The position numbers were made by a program, and so were the translations under genes. Shown piece by piece: positions 1-6,794 of a stretch of 15,468 nucleotides of DNA; position 1 is the first letter of the stretch, and each line of letters begins with the position of its first letter. The DNA is from an uncultured Planctomycetaceae bacterium (GTDB lineage: Bacteria > Planctomycetota > Planctomycetia > Pirellulales > Pirellulaceae): NCBI GenBank assembly GCA_903927685.1, contig CAIYOB010000951.1, positions 1-15,468 on the forward strand. Reading direction: 5' to 3'. The notes under the pieces were generated by a model. The model was not told where the DNA came from. It saw only the letters and a list, made by a program, of their open reading frames with translations, and did no database searches.

Positions 1-479
1 AGGCTACTGGCCAGCAGGGCGGCCGACCAGAGCCACGGCCGCCGGCCGGCGGCCACCAGCAGCACCGTCGCGAAGACCAGTCCCCACGGCGAATTCAGGC
101 CGCGACAGGCCTGGTCGACCAGGATTCGCTGCCCGGGCAATTCGAGGACCAAGCCCTGCAGCACGTGCTGGCCCCGTAATGCGTCCAGCGTCATGCTGGC
201 CAGCCGAGCCGTGAGCCATTCCAGCCGTGAACTCAGACGGGGTTCTCCCAGCATCGCCAAGGGCACGATCAGCCACAGCGGCGCCCAAGCCAGAAGCCAT
301 CTCCAGCCGGAGCTGCGTCGCCCAGGGCGGGCCAGCAGGCCGCCCGCGGCCATCGCGGTTGCCGCCGCGGCCAGAGGCAGCGAGAGGCGGATCGCGCTGA
401 CGACCAACATCAGCAGGCCGCAGGCCAGCAGGGCGATCGCCCACGTCCAGGGTCGCCAGTGGGCTTTGAAGTTGCTCAT
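1..479 (-). CDS. Exosortase-family protein, N-terminal part (runs off the left edge)
   Basis: Reading the minus strand from the ATG at 479 gives 159 codons with no stop before the window edge, so the 3' end is missing. The translation begins MSNFKAHWRPWTW and has three hydrophobic segments, at about residues 11-30, 34-50 and 59-78. A stretch LPGQRILVDQACRGLNS follows (about 115-130) and then another hydrophobic segment. The layout of a hydrophobic N-terminus, an LPG-x-hydrophobic strand and an (D/E)-x-AC-x-G motif before a membrane helix is the signature of exosortases. These are membrane cysteine transpeptidases that cleave PEP-CTERM-type sorting tails of exported proteins. The catalytic Cys would be residue 125. 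The usual motif is ACSG; here it is ACRG. The later catalytic Arg lies outside the window. Only about 125 residues precede the Cys, which seems short, so an N-terminal helix may be missing. The ribosome binding site is weak. The gene sits about 60 bp downstream of an insertion sequence end on the same strand. Confidence 0.72.
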   Translation of the reverse strand, partial: MSNFKAHWRPWTWAIALLACGLLMLVVSAIRLSLPLAAAATAMAAGGLLARPGRRSSGWRWLLAWAPLWLIVPLAMLGEPRLSSRLEWLTARLASMTLDALRGQHVLQGLVLELPGQRILVDQACRGLNSPWGLVFATVLLVAAGRRPWLWSAALLASS

Positions 480-520
480 TTCGGAATCCGTCGGTGCTTG
501 GCCGAAGGCCTGCTCCCACC

Positions 521-560
521 GTAGCCTGGGGCAACGCCCCTCGTTGTTATACACAAGTCT
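521..560 (+). repeat. Left terminal inverted repeat of the IS, with outer palindrome
   Basis: This 40-base stretch matches the reverse complement of 2113-2152 with about eight mismatches. The inner part, CCCCTCGTTGTTATACACAA and the following GTC, is nearly identical to the other end. The outer part is a short hairpin, GGGG-CAACG-CCCC. The transposase stop codon (547-549) lies inside the repeat. Confidence 0.7.
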
Positions 561-2022
561 CGTCGCGATCGGGGAGGCCGGAGGCGCCGGGGCCGAAGAT
601 GTGCCACGCCAGCGCCAAGTCGTACATCCGCTGGAGTCCGAGCCAGATGGTCTGAGGCCCGGGCGGGTCTTCGCGATTCGGACGGTTCACGTAGCCACCC
701 AACTGCGCGATCATCGGGAGCATCACCGCCAAGGTGGGCGGTTTCTCCGGCGGACGCGTCTGTTGCACGACCATCCACACCGACTTCCATTCCGCGGGGT
801 CAAACAACGCCTCGCAATCAAGATCAGGACTGCTACGACCAAGACGGCAGATCATCAGAACGCGCCAGGCCACAATCAGATACAACGCGGCGCAGGGCAG
901 CATCCGGTCGATGTGTTCGAACCGCCGTTCTTCCACGCGGCAGCCCGACTTCAGCACCCGGAACAGGACTTCGATCAGAAATCGCACGGCGTAGTATTGG
1001 AGGATCTCTCGCACCTGTTCGACGGTCGCGATGGGCAGGGTCGTGACCAACAGCCATTCCACGGGCTCATCGTCCGTCGGCGGATTGAGTTCCCGGGCTT
1101 GGACGAGGTTCACCTTCACGGCGGGCAACTTCTCGCCGGGGCGATACGGCGGGCGCAGCGTCACCGTAGCACAACGGATTTCCACCTCCGCGGTCCGGCT
1201 CTTGCGCGGTTGTCGTCGGCCACGCGTCTCACAGGAAACTTTGGGGTCCCGCCCCCGGACGGAAATCGTCTTGGTGAACAGAACGGGTTGGGCTTCCACG
1301 GCGGCTCGGATCTGCCGCGCCGTGTGCTCGGCATTTTCCAGGGCCTGCTTCTGCAACGCCCGATCCTGACAGGCCCGCACCAACCAGTCTACGGGTTGGT
1401 CTCCGCGCGGTTCCGCAAACAACTCATAGATGTCCGACTCGCTGTCCCCGATGCAGATACATTGAGTCGTGGGCACCTGCTGGGCTACGGTCCGCGCTTG
1501 CCGCAGACCGTCTAACCACCGCTGGCTCTCCTTGTCCGTGATCGCGGTGGCTTTCCGGCGTTGCGCCTTCTCCCGTGCGGTCTCTTCCGCGGGCTCGTCG
1601 CGGGTCCACATCGTGGCCCAGCAGGTCCCCAGCGGCGTCCCGTCCGGCGTGAACGCGACCAGAGGATGCAAGAACGCGCCCCGGCGCGGGGAACCGTCCA
1701 ACGAACCCGCGCCGGCCATCTGGACCTCCGGTCGCGTGAAGTCGAGTTCCGTCGTGTCCTGCACCAACAACACCACCGATTGCTCAGCGATCCGCTCCAC
1801 GGTCCGTTCGTAGTGCGGTGCCAACAGGCGTTCGTACGTCACCTTATCATTGTCGAAAAACCGATAGGCGGCCATCGTCTCGTTGAATCCGCCACACGCC
1901 GCCGGAATGCTTGCGGTGGGGTGCTCCCCCAACGCCGAGAGCAGCTTGTTCAGCCGTTGATTCAACCGCTCGTCCTTCAACTCGACCGCTTTCATCTCCT
2001 CGACCGCCCACGGTGCCAGCAT
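547..2022 (-). CDS. IS4-family (IS50/Tn5-like) DDE transposase
   Basis: The 491-residue protein carries the cut-and-paste transposase core of the Tn5 type. The N-terminal DNA-binding region has RLN-x-RL...ACGGFNETMAAYRFFDN (about residues 19-58), the counterpart of the Tn5 AYRF segment. The first catalytic Asp is D89 in VQDTTELDF, the second is D193 in CIGDSESDIYE. The catalytic Glu is E351 inside a perfect Y-x2-R-x3-E-x6-K signature (Y344, R347, E351, K358), diagnostic of the IS4 family. The C-terminal LGGYVNRP region corresponds to the Tn5 LGGF segment near the dimerisation end. Length is close to the 476 residues of Tn5 transposase. The ATG at 2022 is preceded by AAGGGAG at a good distance. 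No frameshift or lost catalytic residue is visible, so the protein may be active. Confidence 0.95.
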   Translation of the reverse strand: MLAPWAVEEMKAVELKDERLNQRLNKLLSALGEHPTASIPAACGGFNETMAAYRFFDNDKVTYERLLAPHYERTVERIAEQSVVLLVQDTTELDFTRPEVQMAGAGSLDGSPRRGAFLHPLVAFTPDGTPLGTCWATMWTRDEPAEETAREKAQRRKATAITDKESQRWLDGLRQARTVAQQVPTTQCICIGDSESDIYELFAEPRGDQPVDWLVRACQDRALQKQALENAEHTARQIRAAVEAQPVLFTKTISVRGRDPKVSCETRGRRQPRKSRTAEVEIRCATVTLRPPYRPGEKLPAVKVNLVQARELNPPTDDEPVEWLLVTTLPIATVEQVREILQYYAVRFLIEVLFRVLKSGCRVEERRFEHIDRMLPCAALYLIVAWRVLMICRLGRSSPDLDCEALFDPAEWKSVWMVVQQTRPPEKPPTLAVMLPMIAQLGGYVNRPNREDPPGPQTIWLGLQRMYDLALAWHIFGPGASGLPDRDETCV

Positions 2023-2074
2023 CCGTCACTCCCTTGACTTGCTTCGCCCTCCTGCGTCAAATCACTAACTTCTG

Positions 2075-2103
2075 AGTATCCCATCCCTCCCCGAAATCGC
2101 CAA
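2075..2103 (-). promoter_or_regulatory. Candidate promoter of the transposase
   Basis: On the minus strand TTGGCG (2098-2103) and GATACT (2075-2080) are separated by 17 bases, each matching four of six positions of the sigma-70 consensus. They lie just inside the right IS end, about 55 bases upstream of the transposase start. This is a prediction only; planctomycete promoters often differ from the consensus. Confidence 0.33.
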
Positions 2104-2112
2104 GATCAGTTC

Positions 2113-2152
2113 TGACTTGTGTAGAATAACGAGGGGGCTCCCCCCAGGCGAC
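2113..2152 (-). repeat. Right terminal inverted repeat of the IS, with outer palindrome
   Basis: Read on the minus strand, this end contains CCCCTCGTTATTCTACACAA then GTC, matching the left end with two mismatches over 23 bases. Outside it lies a GC palindrome, GGGGG-CT-CCCCC, at the position equivalent to the hairpin of the left end. A shared AGGC-N-ACG-type outer edge suggests that the repeat extends to about 2152. Confidence 0.7.
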
Positions 2153-2188
2153 GCTTTCGCTGACTGGTTCGCCAACCGACAACCGGCC

Positions 2189-4729
2189 TTACGGCCCGTT
2201 CGGCGCTACGGTCACGCCGTCCAGCGGTTTGCCGTCGGGGGCGCAGACGCGGCAGCAGGCCGACCACTCGCCGCCGCCCTGGGTGACCTTCAGCAACAGC
2301 GGATTGGAGCCTTGCTTCAGCTTGACGGTAACTTTGTCCTGGCCCGGCGAACAGGGCCGGACGGCGTTGTTGGCGTGGACGACCCGGCCGTTCAGCCAGA
2401 CCTTGATACCGTCGTCGCTGCCCAGTTCCAGCAAGGCGTCGCGTTCCTTGTCCGAAACCAGATCCGTCTTCAGGTACGCCACCCGCTCGTTGCCAGCGAA
2501 GATCTTGTCCATCTCGACCAGCCCCGCTCTGCCGCCGGGTCCGACCGTGACGGGCCGCCATTCGGCATCGCCGTCAGGCTTCTCCGGCGCGAGGGCGATG
2601 TCGAACAGATCCGAGCCGCCCTTGCCTGGCTGGGTATAGGGCCCGGACAGCAGCCACGCGACGATAAAACCGTCTGGCGACTGGCCGGCATTCCGGACCG
2701 CCTTGATGGCCTCGTCGGCCTGACGCCGCACCTCGTCGCTGTCGCTTTGCGCCTTGATCGCCTCCAGCGCCGCCAGGGCTTGCTGGTTGTAGACCGCGCC
2801 CAGTTGTTTGGCGAGCCGGATCGTAGCGGCCGTCGCTTCGGTCTTCAATTCCGCGTCCTTGGCGGCGGCCTGGAGCAAGTCTAGCGCGCCCAAGGCCGGC
2901 AGGTCGGCCAGACCGGCGATCGCTTGCCGTTTCTCCTCCGCCCGCTTGGCCACGTCCAGGACGCTGCGGTAGATGCTCAGCCGCTGCGTCAGCGGCAGGT
3001 CCTTTTGGTTGGCCAACCGCAGGCAGCCGTCCCGCAGAGCGAGGACGGCGAAACTGGCCTTGTCCGAGGTCTTGGCCAGCTCGACCAGGCTGGGGACCGC
3101 CGCAGCTTCCGGCCAGGCGATCAGCGCCCGAACGCCGGCTTCCGCGACGGCGGCATCGGAGTCCTGCGCGGCTTTCCGGACCGCATTCAGCGCGTCGTCG
3201 CCCCGGGTGTAGACCAGTTGCTGGAGCAACGTGATGCGGGCCGCCGGTGTCGAGGCTTGATTCAGCGCGGTCAACAGCGGCTGGGCGGCGGCGGCCTTGT
3301 CTTCCGCCCGCGAACAGATCGCCTTCACGGCCTCGGCTGTCTCCTTGCTCAAGGCGGCGTTGTCGGTGCGGATCAAGACTGCCGCCAGCGCGTCCAGTTG
3401 GCCGCTGGTCCCCAGCACGGCCAGGGCTCGAGCGGCTTCGGTCGCCAGATCCGCATCCGCGGCGCCGACCAGGCGGGCCAGCGTGGGCAGGGCGGATTCA
3501 ACGCGGCGGGCCGCCAGCGCGGCCAGAACGACAGCCCGATCACCGGGAGTTCCGGACTCGATCAGCCCGACGAGCCCATCGTTCACGCCCGGCTTGCCCA
3601 TCCGCGGCAGGATCCGCCGCGCGGCCTCGGCCACCGCCGCGGGTTCGGCTTGAGCCAGCTTGACCACCGCGGCCACGTCGGCCGCTTCGCCGTGCAGCGC
3701 GAGACATTCCAAGGCGGCCACGCGCACGTCCACATCGCCGCTGTCGAGCAGCTTCACTACGGCGGGTCTGGCCGCCACGTCGGCCTCGCCCGCCAGGATC
3801 CCCAGCAGAACCAACTGGCCGGCGGGGTTCATGGCCGGCAGCTCGGCCGCGACGGCGTCCTTGAGCGCGCGGTTGGGACTGCCGACGTACGCGGCCAGTG
3901 CAGCCGTCCGCAGCGCCTGGTCGTCACCCTGAATCACGTCCACAAACCGCTTGACCGCTACGGCCGGAGGCAGGGTTTCCAGCAGGCCCTTGAGAGCCGC
4001 CACGCGTACGGCTTCCGGCTGGTCCGGCTGCAGCAGCGCCTGGTACGTTTCGGCAGCCGCGTCTTTGTTACCGGCCGCGGCCAGATGGTTGGCCGCGGCG
4101 ACCTTGGCGCGGGCCACGGTCCGGGCCAGCCCTGCCGGTGCTTGCACGGAGTTCAAGGCGCGGACAGCCTCGGCGGTCCCGATTTCGCCCAACGCGCTGA
4201 TCGCCACGCCGGCGATCGCCGCGTCCGGGTTGCCGGCCAGTCCGGCCAAGCCAGCGACCGCCTGGGCGTCGCGACGGACGCCGATCGAGGCGATGACTCC
4301 CACCAACTGCTGGCCCTGCACCTTGGACAACGCATCGCGGAGCGCCGCGGCCGCCGCTGGAGTCGCCAGCGGCTGGAGCGCCATCCGCGCCGGATGCGAC
4401 AGGTCCGCATCGCCCAGCAGTTCGGCCACCGCCGGCACGCACTCAGCCGAACCGACCACAGCCAGCCAGCGGCAGATGTACCGCTTGGCGTCCTGCGGCG
4501 TCTCAGGCGACTTCAGCACCGGCAGCAACTTGGCCTCGATCGCCGCGTAGTCGGCCGCCGCCGTCTTGCGGATTTGGTCCTCGATCTGCGCCAGCGGCTG
4601 GCGGCTCTGGCCGAATTCCCATTTCGCCAGCGCCTGGTACGGGTCCGCCGCCGGCTCTTGTGCCTGCACGGCCGCCAGGGCCGACAGGAAGATCAAAACT
4701 ACAACAACTGTATTCAATCTCAAATTCAT
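2189..4729 (-). CDS. Exported HEAT-repeat protein with C-terminal beta-rich domain
   Basis: The 846-residue protein starts at the ATG at 4729, chosen because a Sec signal peptide follows at once (MNLRLN, a Val/Leu-rich core, cleavage probably at VQA/QEP near residue 23) and GGAGGA lies 6 bases upstream. Longer in-frame starts give Arg/Gly-rich nonsense. Residues of about 60-680 are Ala/Leu-rich helical repeats of HEAT/armadillo style, seen as recurring units such as AVxxLAxLxxxxDAxVRxxALxxL. The last 163 residues differ: WLLSGPY near 692, GSDDGIKVWLNG at 770-781, then LKQGSNPLLLKVTQG. This tail resembles the beta-sandwich tails found on many planctomycete secreted proteins and glycosidases. 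A scaffold or ligand-binding role outside the cytoplasm is inferred; no catalytic residues are recognised. It is the second gene of an operon, 38 bp after the oxidoreductase. Confidence 0.88.
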   Translation of the reverse strand: MNLRLNTVVVVLIFLSALAAVQAQEPAADPYQALAKWEFGQSRQPLAQIEDQIRKTAAADYAAIEAKLLPVLKSPETPQDAKRYICRWLAVVGSAECVPAVAELLGDADLSHPARMALQPLATPAAAAALRDALSKVQGQQLVGVIASIGVRRDAQAVAGLAGLAGNPDAAIAGVAISALGEIGTAEAVRALNSVQAPAGLARTVARAKVAAANHLAAAGNKDAAAETYQALLQPDQPEAVRVAALKGLLETLPPAVAVKRFVDVIQGDDQALRTAALAAYVGSPNRALKDAVAAELPAMNPAGQLVLLGILAGEADVAARPAVVKLLDSGDVDVRVAALECLALHGEAADVAAVVKLAQAEPAAVAEAARRILPRMGKPGVNDGLVGLIESGTPGDRAVVLAALAARRVESALPTLARLVGAADADLATEAARALAVLGTSGQLDALAAVLIRTDNAALSKETAEAVKAICSRAEDKAAAAQPLLTALNQASTPAARITLLQQLVYTRGDDALNAVRKAAQDSDAAVAEAGVRALIAWPEAAAVPSLVELAKTSDKASFAVLALRDGCLRLANQKDLPLTQRLSIYRSVLDVAKRAEEKRQAIAGLADLPALGALDLLQAAAKDAELKTEATAATIRLAKQLGAVYNQQALAALEAIKAQSDSDEVRRQADEAIKAVRNAGQSPDGFIVAWLLSGPYTQPGKGGSDLFDIALAPEKPDGDAEWRPVTVGPGGRAGLVEMDKIFAGNERVAYLKTDLVSDKERDALLELGSDDGIKVWLNGRVVHANNAVRPCSPGQDKVTVKLKQGSNPLLLKVTQGGGEWSACCRVCAPDGKPLDGVTVAPNGP

Positions 4730-4767
4730 GATGGTTCCTCCGATTGGTGCAACTCCCCGCTCCCTGC

Positions 4768-6072
4768 TCATGCCAAGCTCCACGGTTCGCGTTTGGCCCG
4801 GCCCAGCATGGCGGCGGCGGTCGGGTCGTCGAGGACTTCTTCCGTGTCCGGGTTCCAGCGAATCTTGCGGCCCAAGCCGATGGCGACCACGCACAGGTGT
4901 CCCAAGCTGGCCGAGCGGTGGGCGACTTCCGCGGGCGTGATTGTCGGCCGGCGGGAGATGACGCAATCGATGAAGTTGCCGATGTGGTTGTTCGAGCGGT
5001 ACAGGTTGATCTCGTCCGAGCCGATTTTCTCCTGCTTCAGGCTCTTGGGGAACGTCTCAAAGCCGCCGCGATCGACCCAGACCCAGCCGTCGGAGCCGAT
5101 CCACTTGGCGCCCATCCGGTGCTCGCCTTCCGCGTTCTGCACGATCAGCTTGACACCGTTGGCATAAGTGCATTCGATTCGGTATCGCGTGGCGGCGTCC
5201 CAGATGCCGGTCTGGGGATAGTCGGCGTAGATCGGATTGAACTCGACGGCGCCCGTCGTGTCGGCGCCCAAGCCCCACTGGGCGATATCGCCGTGGTGTC
5301 CGACCCAATCCATCAGCTGGCCGCCGCCGTAGTCCATCTGCCAGCGCCAGTTCCAGTGGGTCCGGTCGGCCGAATAGGGCGCCCAGGGCGCCGGACCGCA
5401 CCAGAAATTGTAGTCCATATTCGGCGGCGGATCCGTGAACGGGGCGTTGCCGCCGCCGCCCCCGGTGGGCAAGCCGACTTCGACCGTGTGCACCTTGCCG
5501 ATGCGGCCGTTGCGGACCAGTTCGCAGGCAATGCGGAAATCGCCGGTCGAGCGCTGCCACGAACCGGTCTGCCAGATCCGGCCGTACTGGCTCACGGCTG
5601 CGACCATGGCCCGGCCTTCGCGCAAGTCGTGGCTGAACGGCTTTTCGCCGTAGATGTCCTTGCCACTCTTGGCCGCCAGGATCGCCGGGATCGCATGCCA
5701 GTGGTCGGGCGTGGCCAGCGAGATGGCATCGATATCGTCGCGAGCAATCAGCTCGCGAAAGTCCGGATACGCGGCGCAGTCCTGATTGTTATAGACCTCG
5801 TTGACCCGCCGTTGGGTCCGTTCCAAGTTGTTCCGGTCGACGTCGTTCACGGCCACGACTTGGCAGCGGGGATCGCCGAGAAATCCGCCTAGATTCCCGT
5901 TGCCCTGGCCGCCCACGCCGATCGCGCCGACCGTGATTCGATTGCTGGGGGCTGGCCGCCCGTCGGCGCCCAACGCCGACGCCGGAATGATCGCCGGCAA
6001 GCCGAGAACGGCGCCGGCCGCAGCCGCTCGCTGCAGGAATCGCCGGCGGCTGAGTCGTTGTCGGAAAGTCAT
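4768..6072 (-). CDS. TAT-exported Gfo/Idh/MocA-family oxidoreductase
   Basis: The 434-residue protein opens with a twin-arginine signal, SRRRFL (8-13) followed by a hydrophobic Ala/Gly/Leu stretch ending near ASALGA (31-36), so it should be folded with its cofactor and then exported. A Rossmann NAD(P)-binding motif follows, VGAIGVGGQGNGN (48-60), then TPDHWHA (about 121-127) and the family hallmark GEKP (142-145). The C-terminal half holds the alpha/beta substrate domain with MDWVGHHGDIAQWGLG, the usual GGG-x-L-x-DWxxH-type segment carrying the catalytic His. Such enzymes oxidise or reduce sugar-like hydroxyl groups; planctomycetes carry many exported copies and the substrate cannot be told from sequence. 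The ATG at 6072 has GAAGGAG about 10 bases upstream. It is the promoter-proximal gene of a pair with the HEAT-repeat protein. Confidence 0.93.
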   Translation of the reverse strand: MTFRQRLSRRRFLQRAAAAGAVLGLPAIIPASALGADGRPAPSNRITVGAIGVGGQGNGNLGGFLGDPRCQVVAVNDVDRNNLERTQRRVNEVYNNQDCAAYPDFRELIARDDIDAISLATPDHWHAIPAILAAKSGKDIYGEKPFSHDLREGRAMVAAVSQYGRIWQTGSWQRSTGDFRIACELVRNGRIGKVHTVEVGLPTGGGGGNAPFTDPPPNMDYNFWCGPAPWAPYSADRTHWNWRWQMDYGGGQLMDWVGHHGDIAQWGLGADTTGAVEFNPIYADYPQTGIWDAATRYRIECTYANGVKLIVQNAEGEHRMGAKWIGSDGWVWVDRGGFETFPKSLKQEKIGSDEINLYRSNNHIGNFIDCVISRRPTITPAEVAHRSASLGHLCVVAIGLGRKIRWNPDTEEVLDDPTAAAMLGRAKREPWSLA

Positions 6073-6146
6073 GAACCGCGCTCCTTCGTTGATGTTGTGC
6101 GTGCGGATCGGGCGAACGGCACGATTGCCTGCCGCCCAAGCCTATC

Positions 6147-6175
6147 TTGTTACGAGGTGAGCCGCCGCTTGTCAA
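6147..6175 (-). promoter_or_regulatory. Candidate promoter of the oxidoreductase-HEAT operon
   Basis: On the minus strand a perfect TTGACA (6170-6175) is followed after exactly 17 bases by TAACAA (6147-6152), a weak -10 match. The start codon at 6072 is about 70 bases downstream of the expected transcript start. Position and -35 quality make it the best promoter candidate on this side; it has not been tested. Confidence 0.42.
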
Positions 6176-6213
6176 CAAGCCCCGCTCTGGACAATCCCCA
6201 CTCTGGACATGCC

Positions 6214-6381
6214 GCCTCTGGGAGGAATGGCACGGGGTCAAGAGAAGAAGCCAGGGAAGGGTGGCCGGGGTCGAGTGCGGCGAGCCCCCGGAATCCGCGC
6301 GGACTGTGGGCTCGCTGCACTCGACCACAGCCAGCCAGGCAATCGTCAGTCCTTCCCCTCATACCATTCGCCTCTGGGAGG
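6214..6381. repeat. MITE-like element with flanking direct repeats
   Basis: Two exact copies of GCCTCTGGGAGG lie at 6214-6225 and 6370-6381. The 144 bases between them begin AATGGCA and end TACCATT, a terminal inverted pair with one mismatch, and their centre is a strong stem: GGTCGAGTGCGGCGAGCCC at 6269-6287 pairs with 6308-6326 with one mismatch that is G-U compatible in RNA. Weaker inverted similarity links the tips to the stem (GCC-x-GG blocks on both sides). It encodes no protein. The arrangement fits a small non-autonomous element with a target duplication, but the 12-base unit is itself partly palindromic and could be an ordinary repeat. Confidence 0.5.
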
Positions 6382-6437
6382 GCCGGACATGAGTCCTGGC
6401 AACGCTCACGAAATAGCTTCCCCATTTCGGCTCAGTG

Positions 6438-6520
6438 CGTTTAATGCCGAGCCGGCAGGCGACGGCGGATCGGTGGGATGGAGCTACCCAAGCCGTCGCC
6501 TGCCGGCTTGGCGTTAAACG
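6438..6520. repeat. Large imperfect palindrome (29-bp arms)
   Basis: Bases 6438-6466 and 6492-6520 form inverted arms matching at 27 of 29 positions around a 25-base loop. The core is AGCCGGCAGGCGACGGC on one side and its exact complement on the other, and both arms end in TTAA next to CG. Both mismatches would be G-U pairs in RNA, as if selected as an RNA hairpin. There is no T-run, so it is not a standard terminator. It may be a REP-like or MITE-like repeat. Confidence 0.65.
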
Positions 6521-6563
6521 AGGACTCGATTTCGTGAATGATGCGACCGGCGGGCGACCGCGT

Positions 6564-6689
6564 TTATTCATGCCCGCCGCGAAGCCGAATGGCCAAGATC
6601 AGATCGGCGTCGGTGTCGTCGCGGTCCGGTTCGTAGCCCAAGAGCCTCGCCTGCCGCTCCAACTCGATCCGCGTTTGATACGGAAACAC
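6564..6689 (-). CDS. Possible small protein of 41 residues
   Basis: A GTG at 6689 is preceded on the minus strand by AGGAGAAGAGC, giving AGGAG about six bases from the start. The frame ends in TAA at 6564-6566. The product, starting VFPYQTRIELERQARLLG and continuing YEPDRDDTDADLILAIRLRG, is charged and helix-prone, with an amino-acid composition like a real protein rather than the Arg/Pro/Gly-rich output of antisense frames here. I do not recognise a family. The frame remains open upstream of the GTG, so a longer form or a fragment of a lost gene is possible. No neighbour suggests a role. Its start region is about 105 bp from the decayed transporter remnant on the other strand. Confidence 0.4.
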   Translation of the reverse strand: MFPYQTRIELERQARLLGYEPDRDDTDADLILAIRLRGGHE

Positions 6690-6794
6690 GCTCTTCTCCT
6701 GTCTCCTTTTGCCCCCTTGCGGCTTTTGACGCAGGTCAGGGTGATTCGTTCCCTCCAGCGCGGCGCGAGTTCACGCGGATCGCCGGGCCGTCGC

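Larger units (their letters stand above)
537..2137 (-). mobile_element. IS50/Tn5-like insertion sequence (IS4 family)
   Basis: A single intact transposase gene is bounded by matching terminal inverted repeats. The first 23 bases inward from 537 and from 2137 (reverse complement) agree at 21 positions. The left end contains TTATACACAAGT at 547-558, identical to the inner part of the Tn5/IS50 outside end; alignment to that end would put the exact tips at 540 and 2133. Weaker inverted similarity continues outward to about 521 and 2152. No 9-bp target duplication, as expected for IS50-type elements, could be found next to any of these candidate tips, so the exact boundaries are uncertain. The element lies between the stop of a HEAT-repeat gene and the start of an exosortase gene and breaks neither coding frame in an obvious way. 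Confidence 0.85.
6176..6563. other. Gene-free stretch rich in short repeats
   Basis: No convincing coding frame is present here. It begins with two copies of CTCTGGACA (6185-6193 and 6201-6209, period 16). Next comes a MITE-like element between copies of GCCTCTGGGAGG, then a hairpin with 29-bp arms. Both larger repeats are listed separately. It separates the minus-strand operon from a decayed transporter gene and looks like a site that collects small mobile or palindromic repeats. Confidence 0.6.

Noticed and set aside
4..534. 176-codon minus-strand frame at the left edge
   Set aside because: It is Arg/Gly/Pro-rich and out of frame with the exosortase-like reading, which has membrane helices and the Cys motif.
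193..1515. Long plus-strand open frame of 440 codons
   Set aside because: It is antisense to the transposase, whose DDE and YREK motifs prove the minus-strand frame. Its product is Arg/His/Gly-rich without domains.
4730..4966. 79-residue N-terminal extension of the HEAT protein
   Set aside because: It overlaps the oxidoreductase end and would bury the clear signal peptide and ribosome site at 4729.
2924..5167. Long plus-strand open frame of 747 codons
   Set aside because: It lies antisense to the HEAT-repeat gene and part of the oxidoreductase; Gln/Arg/Gly-rich composition is typical of the complement of Ala-rich GC-rich genes.
6214..6520. CRISPR array
   Set aside because: Repeats are few, unequal and palindromic, with no regular spacers and no cas genes.
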